A stretch of DNA of 64,000 bases from CAHJXF01 sp038225855. GTDB taxonomy: Bacteria > Pseudomonadota > Gammaproteobacteria > Burkholderiales > Burkholderiaceae_D. Within the stretch, counting starts at the first letter, position 1, and each line of letters opens with the position of its first letter. Made by a program: the position numbers and the translations under genes. Positions 51,604 to 63,517 of this stretch are shown here, piece after piece. The stretch covers positions 3,014-67,013 of the forward strand of contig JBBRQU010000022.1 in assembly GCA_038225855.1 (NCBI GenBank), read 5' to 3'. Below the pieces are notes generated by a model that saw nothing but the letters and a program-made list of their open reading frames with translations, did not search any database and had not been told where the DNA came from.

Positions 51604-53537
51604 AACGACACGCCGAGAGAAAAGTGAACGCGCGTCGTGCCGTTCTCGATACCGCGCGCGACGTCGAAGTCGAGCGTGCCGACCGGGCTGCGCCAGCGGG
51701 CGCCGACGCCATAGCCCACCGCCGGCCTGAGGTCGGCCAATTGATTGCCCGCATTGCCCGCATCGATGAACACCGCGACCCCGTAGTTCGGATAGCGCGG
51801 GCCGAGCCAGTGAATGCCTTCGATGGTTGCCGTGGCGAGATAGCGTCCGCCCACGATCGCACCGGCCCGCTCGACGCCCAGACTCTGATACCCGTAGCCG
51901 CGCACCGAACCATCGCCGCCGGCCCGGAACAGCAACGCCGACGGTAGCGTCTCGGTACTCTTGCCCGCGACGGCGCCGAACTCGACGCGCACGATCAAGG
52001 TGTTTTCGATACCGATCGGCTGATAGCGAATCGCCTTGCCGTAAATACGGCTATAGGGTTCGCCGCCCTTGACTCGTATGCCCGCGCCGACTTGTCCGCT
52101 CGCGATGTAGCCGCTCGTGGGACTGAGCAGATTGTCGGTGCGCCGCAGCGTCACGCCGTAAGTGGCCCCCAGCGTTTGCGTGGAAGTCTGTGGAATATTC
52201 GAGATGTCCTTTTGCTCGTACAGATAATCGAGCGACGTGAAGCGCTCGGTGATGTCGGATCCCCACGCGCGCTTGGCGGACAGGCCTGCACCACGGGTGA
52301 CCTCGCCCTGCACATCCTCGCGTTTGAGAAACGACGAGATCGAATAGCGGTTGCCCGCGGCCGTCGTCGGGAAGATCAGGTCGGCGCCGAGCGCCTGCTT
52401 CAGGCGATCGAACGCAAGCGTGGTGCGCAATTGCTTCGCGCCTCCGAGAAAGCCGATGAAGTTGTAGCCCAGCGTCGCGCGCGGCCCCGAGTTGGTCGAC
52501 AACCCGAGGCCCACCGATAATTGCTTGGCCTTGTTTTCTTGGACGACGACGCGCACCGGCAGCGTGACTTCGCGCGGCAGCGGCGTCGGGGGTGAGGTGG
52601 TGGTCGGCGCCGTCGATTCGGCGGCCGACTCGGTGGCCGGTGCGCTGGCCACGGAAGGCGCATCGGCGTTCTCGGGCGAAGGCTGCACGAACGGCGAACG
52701 CGGATCGCTGCCCGGATCGGCGACTGCATCGATGCTCACCTCGACGCGCGAGAAGTAGCCGCTGTTGTTCAGGCGCCGCTGGAATTCGAAAATCTTTTCC
52801 TGCGAATAGAGTTCACCCAGATCGATCGGGTCGAGATTGCGCACCGTCTCGGGCGGATAGCGTTTCAGTCCGATGGTCTGCAAGGGTCCAAAGCGCACCG
52901 CCGGGCCGCTTGCGATCACGACCGTCAGCTTCGCTTTCGAGGTGCGTACGTCGACCTCGGCCTCGCTGCGCGTGATGGTCGCGAACGGATAGGTGCGAAT
53001 CAGGAAACCTTGCAACAGACGCCGCTTGTTCGCTTCCCACTCGCCCTGCCTGAAGACGTCGCCTCGCGAAAGAGTCCAGGCGTCACGCAGCGCATGGACA
53101 TCGGGAGGCTCGTTCGCAGGGGCCTCGGCGATCGGACCGACGAACTGAAGATCGATCGCCTCGACCGTCGTGATGTCGCCCGGCTCGATGCGATAGCGCG
53201 CGACCCAGCGGTCGCCATCCTGTTCGAGCGCGGCCGTGATGGTGGGTGCGTAATAGCCCTCGGTCGCGATCAGGCGCTCGATCTCGTCCTTGCCCTGATT
53301 GAAGAGCCGCCGCAATTGATCGGCATCGATGCGTCCGCGCTTGCCGTCCCGCGTGTCTGAAGATTCGCGCCATCGAATCAGGCTCAGATTGTTGTCGACC
53401 AGCCTCTTGAGATTGCCCGGCGCTTCGACCACGACCTCATAGCGCGCCTCGTCGGCGCACGCGCGACCGGCGACACCGAGCGACGTCGCGAGCACGCCTG
53501 CGACGATAACCGGGAGCCAGGCAGGACGATGACGCAT
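51600..53537 (-). CDS. tamA: Outer membrane assembly protein TamA (BamA family)
   Basis: 645 residues from the ATG at 53537 (MRHRPAWLPVIVAGVLATS), with a signal peptide cut near ACA-DE. POTRA-like domains ~30-290, then an Omp85 surface-antigen barrel (from ~330: TLPVRVVVQENKAKQLSVGLG) ending in VHFSLGVSF with the terminal Phe typical of outer-membrane barrels. A Ser/Thr/Pro/Ala-rich linker (~300-325) interrupts the last POTRA. The frame is open upstream, but that part overlaps the glycosyltransferase gene. Confidence 0.93.
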   Translation of the reverse strand: MRHRPAWLPVIVAGVLATSLGVAGRACADEARYEVVVEAPGNLKRLVDNNLSLIRWRESSDTRDGKRGRIDADQLRRLFNQGKDEIERLIATEGYYAPTITAALEQDGDRWVARYRIEPGDITTVEAIDLQFVGPIAEAPANEPPDVHALRDAWTLSRGDVFRQGEWEANKRRLLQGFLIRTYPFATITRSEAEVDVRTSKAKLTVVIASGPAVRFGPLQTIGLKRYPPETVRNLDPIDLGELYSQEKIFEFQRRLNNSGYFSRVEVSIDAVADPGSDPRSPFVQPSPENADAPSVASAPATESAAESTAPTTTSPPTPLPREVTLPVRVVVQENKAKQLSVGLGLSTNSGPRATLGYNFIGFLGGAKQLRTTLAFDRLKQALGADLIFPTTAAGNRYSISSFLKREDVQGEVTRGAGLSAKRAWGSDITERFTSLDYLYEQKDISNIPQTSTQTLGATYGVTLRRTDNLLSPTSGYIASGQVGAGIRVKGGEPYSRIYGKAIRYQPIGIENTLIVRVEFGAVAGKSTETLPSALLFRAGGDGSVRGYGYQSLGVERAGAIVGGRYLATATIEGIHWLGPRYPNYGVAVFIDAGNAGNQLADLRPAVGYGVGARWRSPVGTLDFDVARGIENGTTRVHFSLGVSF

Positions 53538-53548
53538 CGCGCCGGCGC

Positions 53549-56476
53549 TCAGGCTTTCGCCCGCATCGCGCCGGCCTGGGAAAAAGCGGCGACCTCGACC
53601 GAATGAAGGTCGCTGGTTTCTTCGATACCCACCGGCCGGATCGTGCGACGCGGCGCGTACGCCGAGATCAGCGCGCACGCGAGCGACGAGAGATACGGGA
53701 TCGCCTGCGTCGCAAGTATGCCGACCCATAGCAAACTTTCGTATTGCTTCGGCATCAAGGCGAAGACGCTGCCGATGGCGAGGATGATCGCGAAGGCCAT
53801 CAGGCTTTCTTCGCGAACCGCGCCCAGCCACGCGAATGCGCTTGCTTTCCCGCCGGCCTGCCAGCTCTTGGGCGTGACGACGAAGGCGCCCTGCTTTTGC
53901 GTCAATCCCGCGACGATGCCGCGCGCGATCGCGTGCGACAGCGCCATCGAGGCGATCGAAGCGCCGATCACATCGCGCCATCCGCACGGCACGCGCGATC
54001 GATAGAGCGCCGGACCGAACCAGGCCTTCAACACGAAGAAGCCGAGCACCGGGATCACGAAGAGGTCGAGCGGCAGACTGAAATTCTCGGGATTGAGCAG
54101 CATGCCGACGGTCCACGCGAGTGACGCCAGCGTGAAGAACAGATGCAGCGCATCGGCGAACCACGAGAACCATCCGGTGAGGAAATGAAAGCGCTGGCCC
54201 GCAGTCAGACCCGCCTCCAGGCCGCGCTGCTTGCCGCCCCGCTGGTCCTTTCGGCCCGTATCTCGACGCAACGCATCCTGGCGACCCCACAGCCAATTCC
54301 AGCGCCGCTTCAAAATCTGCATCGCGCCGAAGGCCCAGCGAAAACGCTGCGACTTATAGCCCGCGAAGTTCGATGGCGTGAGCCCGCGACCGAGCACTTC
54401 GTCGATATAGCGCGTCTCCCAGCCCGCGTTCATCAGGCGCAGGCCGAGTTCCGCGTCTTCGCAGATGCACCACTCGGACCAGCCGCCGGTTTCAATCAAG
54501 GCACGCTTCTTCACGAGCGTCATCGTGCCGTGCTGAATGATCGCGTCGCGCTCGTTGCGATGATGCATGCCGATACGAAAGAAGCCGTCGTACTCCCAAC
54601 TGGTCATCCTCTGAAACGCATTGTGCTGCCAATCGCGATGCGCTTGCGGACACTGCACGACCGCCACGCGCGGGGCTTGGAAATGCGACACGGTGAGCTT
54701 GAGCCAGTCGTGATTGACGACGTAGTCGGCATCGATCACACCCACGACCTCGGTGCGCGGATCGGTTTCGCCGAGCGCGAAGTTGAGTGCGCCGGCCTTG
54801 AAGCCCGGCCAGTTGTCGAGATGAAAAAAACGAAAACGCTGCGGCGACAAATGTGCGCGCGTATCGCTGCCCTGCACATTGGCGTGCTGGTTCAGGCGCG
54901 CCACATAATGTTCGATCGGCTTCCACACGTCTTCGCTCCTGGTGTTGTTGTCGATCACCAGAACTTCGTAGTTTCGGTAGTCCAGGCGCGCAAGGCTCGC
55001 GAGCGTTTGAATCACCATCTCGGGCGGCTCGTTGTGGCACGGCAGATGGAGGGACACGAACGGCTCGACCGCATCGAGCGCCGGACGTTCTGGCCTGAAG
55101 TGCCGCTGCCAGCGACGCTGCCAGACCACTTCGGTGAACTCGAATGCGTTCGCCAGCAGGATCATCAACATCGCGAAGAGCGCGGGCAACAGCAGGATCA
55201 GCATGGCCCAGTCGAGCGTGTTCAGATAGAACTCGAACGGCAACGTCGTCAGCCATACCACGAGCGTCATCGCGGCCTGGATCACGAGGCCGAAGAACAG
55301 TCGCCCCGGAAGCCGAAAGCGTGCGAACGCGATGCAGAACGCGACGATCGGAATGAGCGCGAGCAGCGACGCGACCGTGGCCTTGCGAGGCCACGACGGA
55401 TCGGGCACCACCGGCCCGACGAACGAGAACTTCGGCTCGCGATCCGCGTTGAAGATGCCCCAGTAGGCGCCGGTGCGTCCTTCGTTGTCGCGCTTCCACG
55501 GTTGGTCGATCGCCTCCATCAGGTAATAGTCGAGACCCTTCTGCCTGGCGAGCGGCAGGAACTCGCGGATGAACTGGGCTTCGTCGGCAACCGACGCGGT
55601 CGAATAGACGATCGGATCGTTCGGCCGTTCCAGATTCTTGATCGGCACGCGGCTGCCGCCGCTGGGCCAGCCGACTTCACCGATGACGATCTTCTTGTTG
55701 GGATACTCGCGTCGCATTTCCTCGTAGCGCCGCATCACGTGTTTGACTGCGTTGATGCGCGGCACGCCTTCCCAGTACGGCAGCAGGTGGACGGTGATGA
55801 AGTCGACGTGGCGCGCCAGTTCGTGCATCTGCCTGCTGCGCGCGCGGTCCGTGGTCAACCATATGTCCCAGGACTCCGCAGTCGAGACCGGCACGCGCGC
55901 GCGGCGCTTGACGATATCGATGTAGTCCATCAATTCTTTTGCCGCAAGGTCGCCGCGTAGCAGGGTCTCGTTGCCGACCATGACACGATCGATGTTGTGG
56001 TTGTCGCGCATCAATTGGATCAGCGACTTGATCTCCTCGTCGTTTCTATCCTTGTCTCTCGACAGCCACGCGCCGGCAGTGACCGTCATGCCGTACTCGC
56101 GTGCAAGCGCGGGAATCACCGCGGCGTCGATCGCGCTGTAAGTGCGCAGGCGGTTCGTGTAATGCGACAGCATGCGCACGTCGCCGGCCAGTTCCTGCTC
56201 GCTCGGAAAGGTGGGGGTATCAGTCAGCGGCGACTGGTCGCGCTGGAAACCGTTGTAGGCGAAGCCGCCGACCTGTCCTAGCCACGGCGGCGCTTCCGGC
56301 GCGCGATTGAGCCACGACCAGAACGACCAGTTGGTTGCGGCGATCACTGCGGCAGTCAGGATCGCGGAGGCCACCATCCCCATCGAGATGCGGCGCCCGG
56401 ACCTGCTTTTCTGTTTGGGGTCGCGCTCGTCCGCGGTCTGTCGACTGCGTCGGACCAAGGGTTCAAGGATGCTCAA
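53549..56476 (-). CDS. GH17-GT2 fusion, beta-glucan synthase-like membrane glycosyltransferase
   Basis: 975 residues from a TTG at 56476; an ATG at 56383 would shorten it by 31. Basic cytosolic start, one membrane segment (VASAILTAAVIAATNWSFW), then a periplasmic GH17 glucanase-like domain with both glutamates (VGNETLL and VIGEVGWPSGG). Two membrane segments follow, then a cytosolic GT2 cellulose-synthase-like domain: IDADYVV (DxD), CEDAELGLRL, and QRFRW (QxxRW). Several C-terminal membrane segments end the protein. Bradyrhizobium NdvB/NdvC, which make beta-1,3/1,6 glucans, have these domains. A glucan-synthesising and trimming enzyme is likely; linkage and product are unknown. Eleven bases upstream of tamA. 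Confidence 0.85.
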   Translation of the reverse strand: MSILEPLVRRSRQTADERDPKQKSRSGRRISMGMVASAILTAAVIAATNWSFWSWLNRAPEAPPWLGQVGGFAYNGFQRDQSPLTDTPTFPSEQELAGDVRMLSHYTNRLRTYSAIDAAVIPALAREYGMTVTAGAWLSRDKDRNDEEIKSLIQLMRDNHNIDRVMVGNETLLRGDLAAKELMDYIDIVKRRARVPVSTAESWDIWLTTDRARSRQMHELARHVDFITVHLLPYWEGVPRINAVKHVMRRYEEMRREYPNKKIVIGEVGWPSGGSRVPIKNLERPNDPIVYSTASVADEAQFIREFLPLARQKGLDYYLMEAIDQPWKRDNEGRTGAYWGIFNADREPKFSFVGPVVPDPSWPRKATVASLLALIPIVAFCIAFARFRLPGRLFFGLVIQAAMTLVVWLTTLPFEFYLNTLDWAMLILLLPALFAMLMILLANAFEFTEVVWQRRWQRHFRPERPALDAVEPFVSLHLPCHNEPPEMVIQTLASLARLDYRNYEVLVIDNNTRSEDVWKPIEHYVARLNQHANVQGSDTRAHLSPQRFRFFHLDNWPGFKAGALNFALGETDPRTEVVGVIDADYVVNHDWLKLTVSHFQAPRVAVVQCPQAHRDWQHNAFQRMTSWEYDGFFRIGMHHRNERDAIIQHGTMTLVKKRALIETGGWSEWCICEDAELGLRLMNAGWETRYIDEVLGRGLTPSNFAGYKSQRFRWAFGAMQILKRRWNWLWGRQDALRRDTGRKDQRGGKQRGLEAGLTAGQRFHFLTGWFSWFADALHLFFTLASLAWTVGMLLNPENFSLPLDLFVIPVLGFFVLKAWFGPALYRSRVPCGWRDVIGASIASMALSHAIARGIVAGLTQKQGAFVVTPKSWQAGGKASAFAWLGAVREESLMAFAIILAIGSVFALMPKQYESLLWVGILATQAIPYLSSLACALISAYAPRRTIRPVGIEETSDLHSVEVAAFSQAGAMRAKA

Positions 56477-56666
56477 TGCGGACTGGTCCCGTAATGATGC
56501 GCAGCGTTGGTAACGATCGACCGGGGCGCCTCGATGACATGGCGTGGCATGCGGCCCGACGTGCAACATGACATGCAGCGCGCGACGACAGATGCGGTAT
56601 TCTCTCTCACCCGCCTGATCGGGCGCGAAGGGTCGATGGTCCACGCGCGGCCCGCTTGCAACGTTC

Positions 56667-58316
56667 ATGACCGCACCCACTTCTTCACGAAGCACGCCAT
56701 CAGCCGCTGTCGACACGGCGGCGCCAGTAACCTTCGGTCCCTATCGCGTCATCGAAAAAGTCGGCGCCGGGGCGACGGCGATCGTGTATCGCGCGATTCA
56801 TGGCGAGACCGGTCAGATGGTTGCACTCAAGGTCATCCTGTTCAATCAGTCGAACGCCAAGCTCAGCCGTCGCCTGAAGAAACTGTTTGCGACCGAAGCC
56901 GCGCTGGCGATGAAGGTCAAGCACCCCAACATCGTCTCTATCTTCGAAGCCGACATCGAAGAAAAATTCGCGTACATCGCAATGGAGTTCGTCAACGGCC
57001 TGGCGCTACGCGAGTATTGCAGTTTCGACAAGTTGCTGCCCCCGCATCGCGTCGTCGAGATCATGTTCAAGTGCGCGATGGCGCTCGATTTCTCTGCGCG
57101 CATGGGTGTCGTGCATCGCGACATCAAGCCCGACAACATCATGCTGGGCAGCGACGATGTCGTGAAGATCACCGACTTCGGTCTCGCGCTCGACATGAAG
57201 AAAAAGAGCGACTCCGACTCGACCTTCATCATGGGCGTGGGTTCCCCGGCCTATATGTCGCCCGAGCAGATCAAGGACTATCCGTTGAACGGGCAGACCG
57301 ATCTGTATTCGCTGGGCACGGTGATGTTCGAATTGCTGACGGGTCGTCAACCCTTCCGCGCCAAGAATCGCGCGTCGCTGATGTACAAGATCATCAACAT
57401 GGACGCCGAGGCGGTCAGCACGCTGAACCCCTCGATCCCCGACACGCTCGACCCGATCATCAAGCGCACGCTCGAGAAGGATCTCTATACGCGCTACCGC
57501 ACCGGCGCCCAGTTCGCGCAGGATCTGTCGTCGGCCAAGTTCCAGATCCTCGACGACGCCGATTCGGTCCGGCTGACGCGGCGCTTCAAGATCGTGCGAC
57601 TGAATCCGGCGTTCACCGATTTCGAGAATGACGAGGTCTGGGAAATCCTTCGCATCTCGCACTGGCGCGTGGTCCACGAGTCGCGGCCGCTGATGGTCGA
57701 AGGCGAAGAAGGAACCAACTTCGGCGTGATCATCGAAGGCGAGGTCGAGGCATCGCTCAAGGGCCGTCAACTCGCGGTCTATGGACCGGGCGACGTGGTC
57801 GGCGAGCTCGCATTCCTGTCGCCCGGACCCTCGAAACGCAACGCCACCGTGATCGCGATGGTCGATACCGTTTACCTCGAGGTCAATGCCGCGGCGTATG
57901 CGCTGGCCAGCGAAGAGTGTCAGGAACACTTCAAGGAGCTGATCGTCGGCACGCTGATGCGTCGCACGCAGGAGTCCAACGAGAAGTTGATCGCCAATGC
58001 GCCCGAAGCGCGCCAGAGCCTGCGCGACGACAGCGAGTTCGGCTTCGGGCTCGTGCCGCTGGACGACGAGATCGCGCCCGCGGACGATTCGCAAGCGCAT
58101 CGCCCCCAAGTCAGCTACAGCACGCGGGCAGCGACAGCATCCGGCGACCCATTGACGCGGGCCCCCGCTGCTACCCACCGCATGCCGGCGCAGACCCCGA
58201 CCGCCGCAACCACGATGACCAACCTGCTGTTCACGACCGATGGCGGCGTACGCGTGGTCGATGAGGCCCAGCCGAAACTCAAGTCGGCGGACATCCCATC
58301 CCGTAATCGAAGCTGA
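56667..58316 (+). CDS. Ser/Thr protein kinase with C-terminal cyclic-nucleotide-binding-like domain
   Basis: 549 residues. Hanks-type kinase at 24-290: KVGAGATAIVYRA (P-loop), VALK (K55), HRDIKPDN (D152), DFG (D170-G172), SPAYMSPEQ. Residues ~325-430 look like a cNMP-binding beta barrel: LMVEGEEGTNFGVIIEGEVEA, YGPGDVVGELAFLSPGP, NATVIAMVDTVYLEV. The Gly-Glu-Leu-Ala pocket is present, but the usual phosphate-binding Arg after it is not obvious (PSKRNATV). No membrane segment, so it is a soluble kinase. Ala/Thr-rich tail. It is divergent from the glucan synthase gene. Substrates are unknown. Confidence 0.9.
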   Translation: MTAPTSSRSTPSAAVDTAAPVTFGPYRVIEKVGAGATAIVYRAIHGETGQMVALKVILFNQSNAKLSRRLKKLFATEAALAMKVKHPNIVSIFEADIEEKFAYIAMEFVNGLALREYCSFDKLLPPHRVVEIMFKCAMALDFSARMGVVHRDIKPDNIMLGSDDVVKITDFGLALDMKKKSDSDSTFIMGVGSPAYMSPEQIKDYPLNGQTDLYSLGTVMFELLTGRQPFRAKNRASLMYKIINMDAEAVSTLNPSIPDTLDPIIKRTLEKDLYTRYRTGAQFAQDLSSAKFQILDDADSVRLTRRFKIVRLNPAFTDFENDEVWEILRISHWRVVHESRPLMVEGEEGTNFGVIIEGEVEASLKGRQLAVYGPGDVVGELAFLSPGPSKRNATVIAMVDTVYLEVNAAAYALASEECQEHFKELIVGTLMRRTQESNEKLIANAPEARQSLRDDSEFGFGLVPLDDEIAPADDSQAHRPQVSYSTRAATASGDPLTRAPAATHRMPAQTPTAATTMTNLLFTTDGGVRVVDEAQPKLKSADIPSRNRS

Positions 58317-58405
58317 CGCACAATCGGTCGACACTTGCGTCGCCGCGCAGTTGCTGGCGGCGTTGGTTCGATCCGCGTTCGATCCCACCGTACCTGCCGA
58401 AAGTC

Positions 58406-59617
58406 ATGACACCTGCCTCCACCGATCCAGATTCGTCTCGCACATCGACCGCATCCACGCCCGTCGCAAAGACCGCGCTCCATGCGCTTCATGTCGAATT
58501 GGGGGCGCGCATGGTTCCCTTCGCCGGCTACGACATGCCGGTGCAATATCCGAAGGGCGTGTTGCAGGAACATCTGCACACGCGCACCGCGGCCGGTCTC
58601 TTCGATGTTTCGCACATGGGGCAGTTGAAACTGGTCGGACCGCATGCGGCCGAAGGACTCGAGTTGCTCGTGCCGATGGACATCATGGGACTCGCGCGCA
58701 ATCAGCAACGCTATGCCTTGTTCACCAACGAGGCGGGCGGCATCCTCGACGACCTGATGGTGACTCGCTGCGGCGACCATCTCTTCGTCGTCGTCAACGC
58801 CGCATGCAAGGTGCAGGACACCGCGCACGTGCGCGCCGAACTCGGCGGGCCGGGTAAGCCCGGCTGCGACACCATCGAACTCGATGATCAGGCCTTGCTC
58901 GCGCTACAGGGTCCCGAGGCCGTGAGCGTGATGGCGAGACTCTGCCCCGCTGTCGATTTCTCGAAGTGGACCTTCATGACCGCGCGCGATCTCGCCATCG
59001 GCGGCATCGCGTGCTTCGTCACTCGCTCGGGATACACCGGCGAGGACGGCTTCGAAATCTCGGTCGAGAACAAGTGCGCCGAGGAGCTCGCGCGGCTGTT
59101 GCTGTTGCAACCCGAGGTTGCGCCGATCGGTCTGGGCGCCCGCGATTCGCTGCGGCTCGAAGCCGGTCTCTGTCTCTACGGCAACGACATCGATACCGAG
59201 ACCACGCCGATCGAAGCGAGCCTGACGTGGGCGATCTCGAAGGCGCGACGCGCCGACGGCGCGCGGCCCGGGGGCTTTCCGGGCGCGAAGAAAATCCTCG
59301 CGCAACTGGCGTCGGGCAAGGACGGCAAGGCAGCGACTGCCGATGGAGCGATTGCGCGCAAGCGCGTCGGTCTGGTCGGCGTCGAGCGCACGCCGGTGCG
59401 CGCGGGTAGCGAGATCGTCGAAGGCGATGGTTCCGTGATCGGACGCGTCACGAGCGGCACCTTCGGCCCCACCGCGCAACGCGCCGTCGCGCTCGGCTAT
59501 GTGTCGCTTGCTCACGCGGTGATCGGCGCCGAAGTCGCCGCGATGGTTCGCGGCAAGCCGGTCGCGATGCGCGTGAGCGCAACGCCGTTCGTGCCGCACC
59601 GCTACTACCGGGGGTGA
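58406..59617 (+). CDS. gcvT: Glycine cleavage system T protein (aminomethyltransferase)
   Basis: 403 residues. Moves the methylene group from aminomethyl-lipoyl-H protein to tetrahydrofolate, releasing ammonia. Core motifs: MVPFAGYDMPVQYPKG, DVSHMGQ, TRSGYTGEDGFEI and LGARDSLRLEAGLCLYGNDID. The first ~30 residues are a Ser/Thr-rich extension. The stop codon lies inside a hairpin-plus-T structure that separates it from gcvH. Confidence 0.97.
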   Translation: MTPASTDPDSSRTSTASTPVAKTALHALHVELGARMVPFAGYDMPVQYPKGVLQEHLHTRTAAGLFDVSHMGQLKLVGPHAAEGLELLVPMDIMGLARNQQRYALFTNEAGGILDDLMVTRCGDHLFVVVNAACKVQDTAHVRAELGGPGKPGCDTIELDDQALLALQGPEAVSVMARLCPAVDFSKWTFMTARDLAIGGIACFVTRSGYTGEDGFEISVENKCAEELARLLLLQPEVAPIGLGARDSLRLEAGLCLYGNDIDTETTPIEASLTWAISKARRADGARPGGFPGAKKILAQLASGKDGKAATADGAIARKRVGLVGVERTPVRAGSEIVEGDGSVIGRVTSGTFGPTAQRAVALGYVSLAHAVIGAEVAAMVRGKPVAMRVSATPFVPHRYYRG

Positions 59618-59635
59618 AGCCCCGGCTCTCTTTTT
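59608..59635 (+). terminator. Terminator-like hairpin overlapping the gcvT stop
   Basis: CCGGGG (59608-59613) and CCCCGG (59620-59625) form a six-base stem with a six-base loop, followed by CTCTC and five T residues. The TGA of gcvT lies in the loop. It may attenuate gcvHP relative to gcvT; ribosomes finishing gcvT would cover the hairpin. Confidence 0.5.
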
Positions 59636-59669
59636 CAGTCTTCATCGACTTCATCGCGGAAGGATGCCC

Positions 59670-60044
59670 ATGACCGCATTGCGCTACACCCAAGACCACG
59701 AATGGATACGACCCGAGTCCGATGGCAGCGCCACGGTCGGCATCACCGATCACGCGCAGGACGCGCTCGGCGACATCGTCTTCGTCGAGATGCCCGAGGT
59801 CGGCCGAAAATTTGCGAAGGGCGAACCCGCGTGCGTGATCGAGTCGGTCAAAGCCGCGGCCGACTTGAAGATGCCGGTCGCAGGAAGCGTGGTCGCGGTC
59901 AACTACGGGTTGCCCGACGATCCCGCGAAGGTCAACTCCGATCCGATGAAGGATGGCTGGTTCATCCGCATCCAGCCCGACAACCCGGCCGAGCTCGAAC
60001 AGCTGATGGACGACGCGGCGTATCAAGCCTTGATTGCCAACTGA
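59670..60044 (+). CDS. gcvH: Glycine cleavage system H protein
   Basis: 124 residues. Lipoyl carrier of the glycine cleavage complex; the lipoylated Lys is K61 in VIESVKAAADLKMP. ATG at 59670 chosen because GGAAGG is six bases upstream; ATG at 59664 would add two residues. Complete, with GWFIRIQPDNPAEL near the end. Eight bases to gcvP. Confidence 0.97.
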   Translation: MTALRYTQDHEWIRPESDGSATVGITDHAQDALGDIVFVEMPEVGRKFAKGEPACVIESVKAAADLKMPVAGSVVAVNYGLPDDPAKVNSDPMKDGWFIRIQPDNPAELEQLMDDAAYQALIAN

Positions 60045-60051
60045 ACACGCG

Positions 60052-63003
<2,952 letters not shown>

Positions 63004-63049
63004 CGGAGGACTGAACGACCCTGCACTAGATCGTCGTCCCTGCGGCCTT

Positions 63050-63126
63050 TAGTCCCCGCGAAGGCGGGGAAGGGACCCAGTGGCGTCTGTCGCAAGACGC
63101 TGGATTCCCGCGTGCGCGGGAACGAC
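63050..63126. repeat. REP-like palindromic repeat pair
   Basis: Two elements in opposite orientation: 63050-63083 (TCCCCGCGAAGGCGGGGA) and 63096-63126 (CGCTGGATTCCCGCGTGCGCGGGAACGAC). The second shares CGCTGGATTCCCG...CGGGAACGAC with the inverted copy near 7.08 kb. The pair lies between the convergent gcvP and ftsB genes, where its hairpins could end or stabilise transcripts. Nothing else is seen in 63004-63161. Confidence 0.8.
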
Positions 63127-63161
63127 GGCGGCGTTGCAGAACTGGCACTCGTCCGAAGCCA

Positions 63162-63497
63162 TCAATAGTGCGTTGGGCTGGCCTTCTCCAACGGCTTCGT
63201 GACTCGATCGTTCGCGCTCGCCACCGACGGCTCGACGATCTGCACGAAGAGTTCGCCTTCCTTCAACATCCCCAACTCGTAACGCGCGCGCTCTTCGACT
63301 GCTCCCGCGCCTTCCTTCAAATCCTTCACCTCGGCTGCGAGCCGGGCGTTGCGCGCTTCGAGGTCGGTATTGGTTTTCTTCTGCGTCTGAAGCTGGCGCT
63401 CGGCGTCGCGCACCTTCATTCGGCCGCCCTTGCCGAGCCACAGGGGAAACTGGATCGCGATCAGCAACGCGACGAGCGCAATCGGGATCAGGCGCAT
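63162..63497 (-). CDS. ftsB: Cell division protein FtsB
   Basis: 111 residues. Short cytosolic N-terminus, one membrane segment (~3-20, LIPIALVALLIAIQFPLWLG) and a periplasmic coiled coil (~30-65, AERQLQTQKKTNTDLEARNARLAAEV). The family motif EERARYELGMLKEGELFVQIV follows. Part of the FtsQBL divisome complex. Twenty bases downstream of eno, the usual eno-ftsB pair. Confidence 0.95.
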   Translation of the reverse strand: MRLIPIALVALLIAIQFPLWLGKGGRMKVRDAERQLQTQKKTNTDLEARNARLAAEVKDLKEGAGAVEERARYELGMLKEGELFVQIVEPSVASANDRVTKPLEKASPTHY

Positions 63498-63517
63498 CGC
63501 GTGTGAGGCCCTGCGAT

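Noticed and set aside
58317..58405. Glycine riboswitch before gcvT
   Set aside because: Only 89 bases are available and no conserved glycine-aptamer core is visible.
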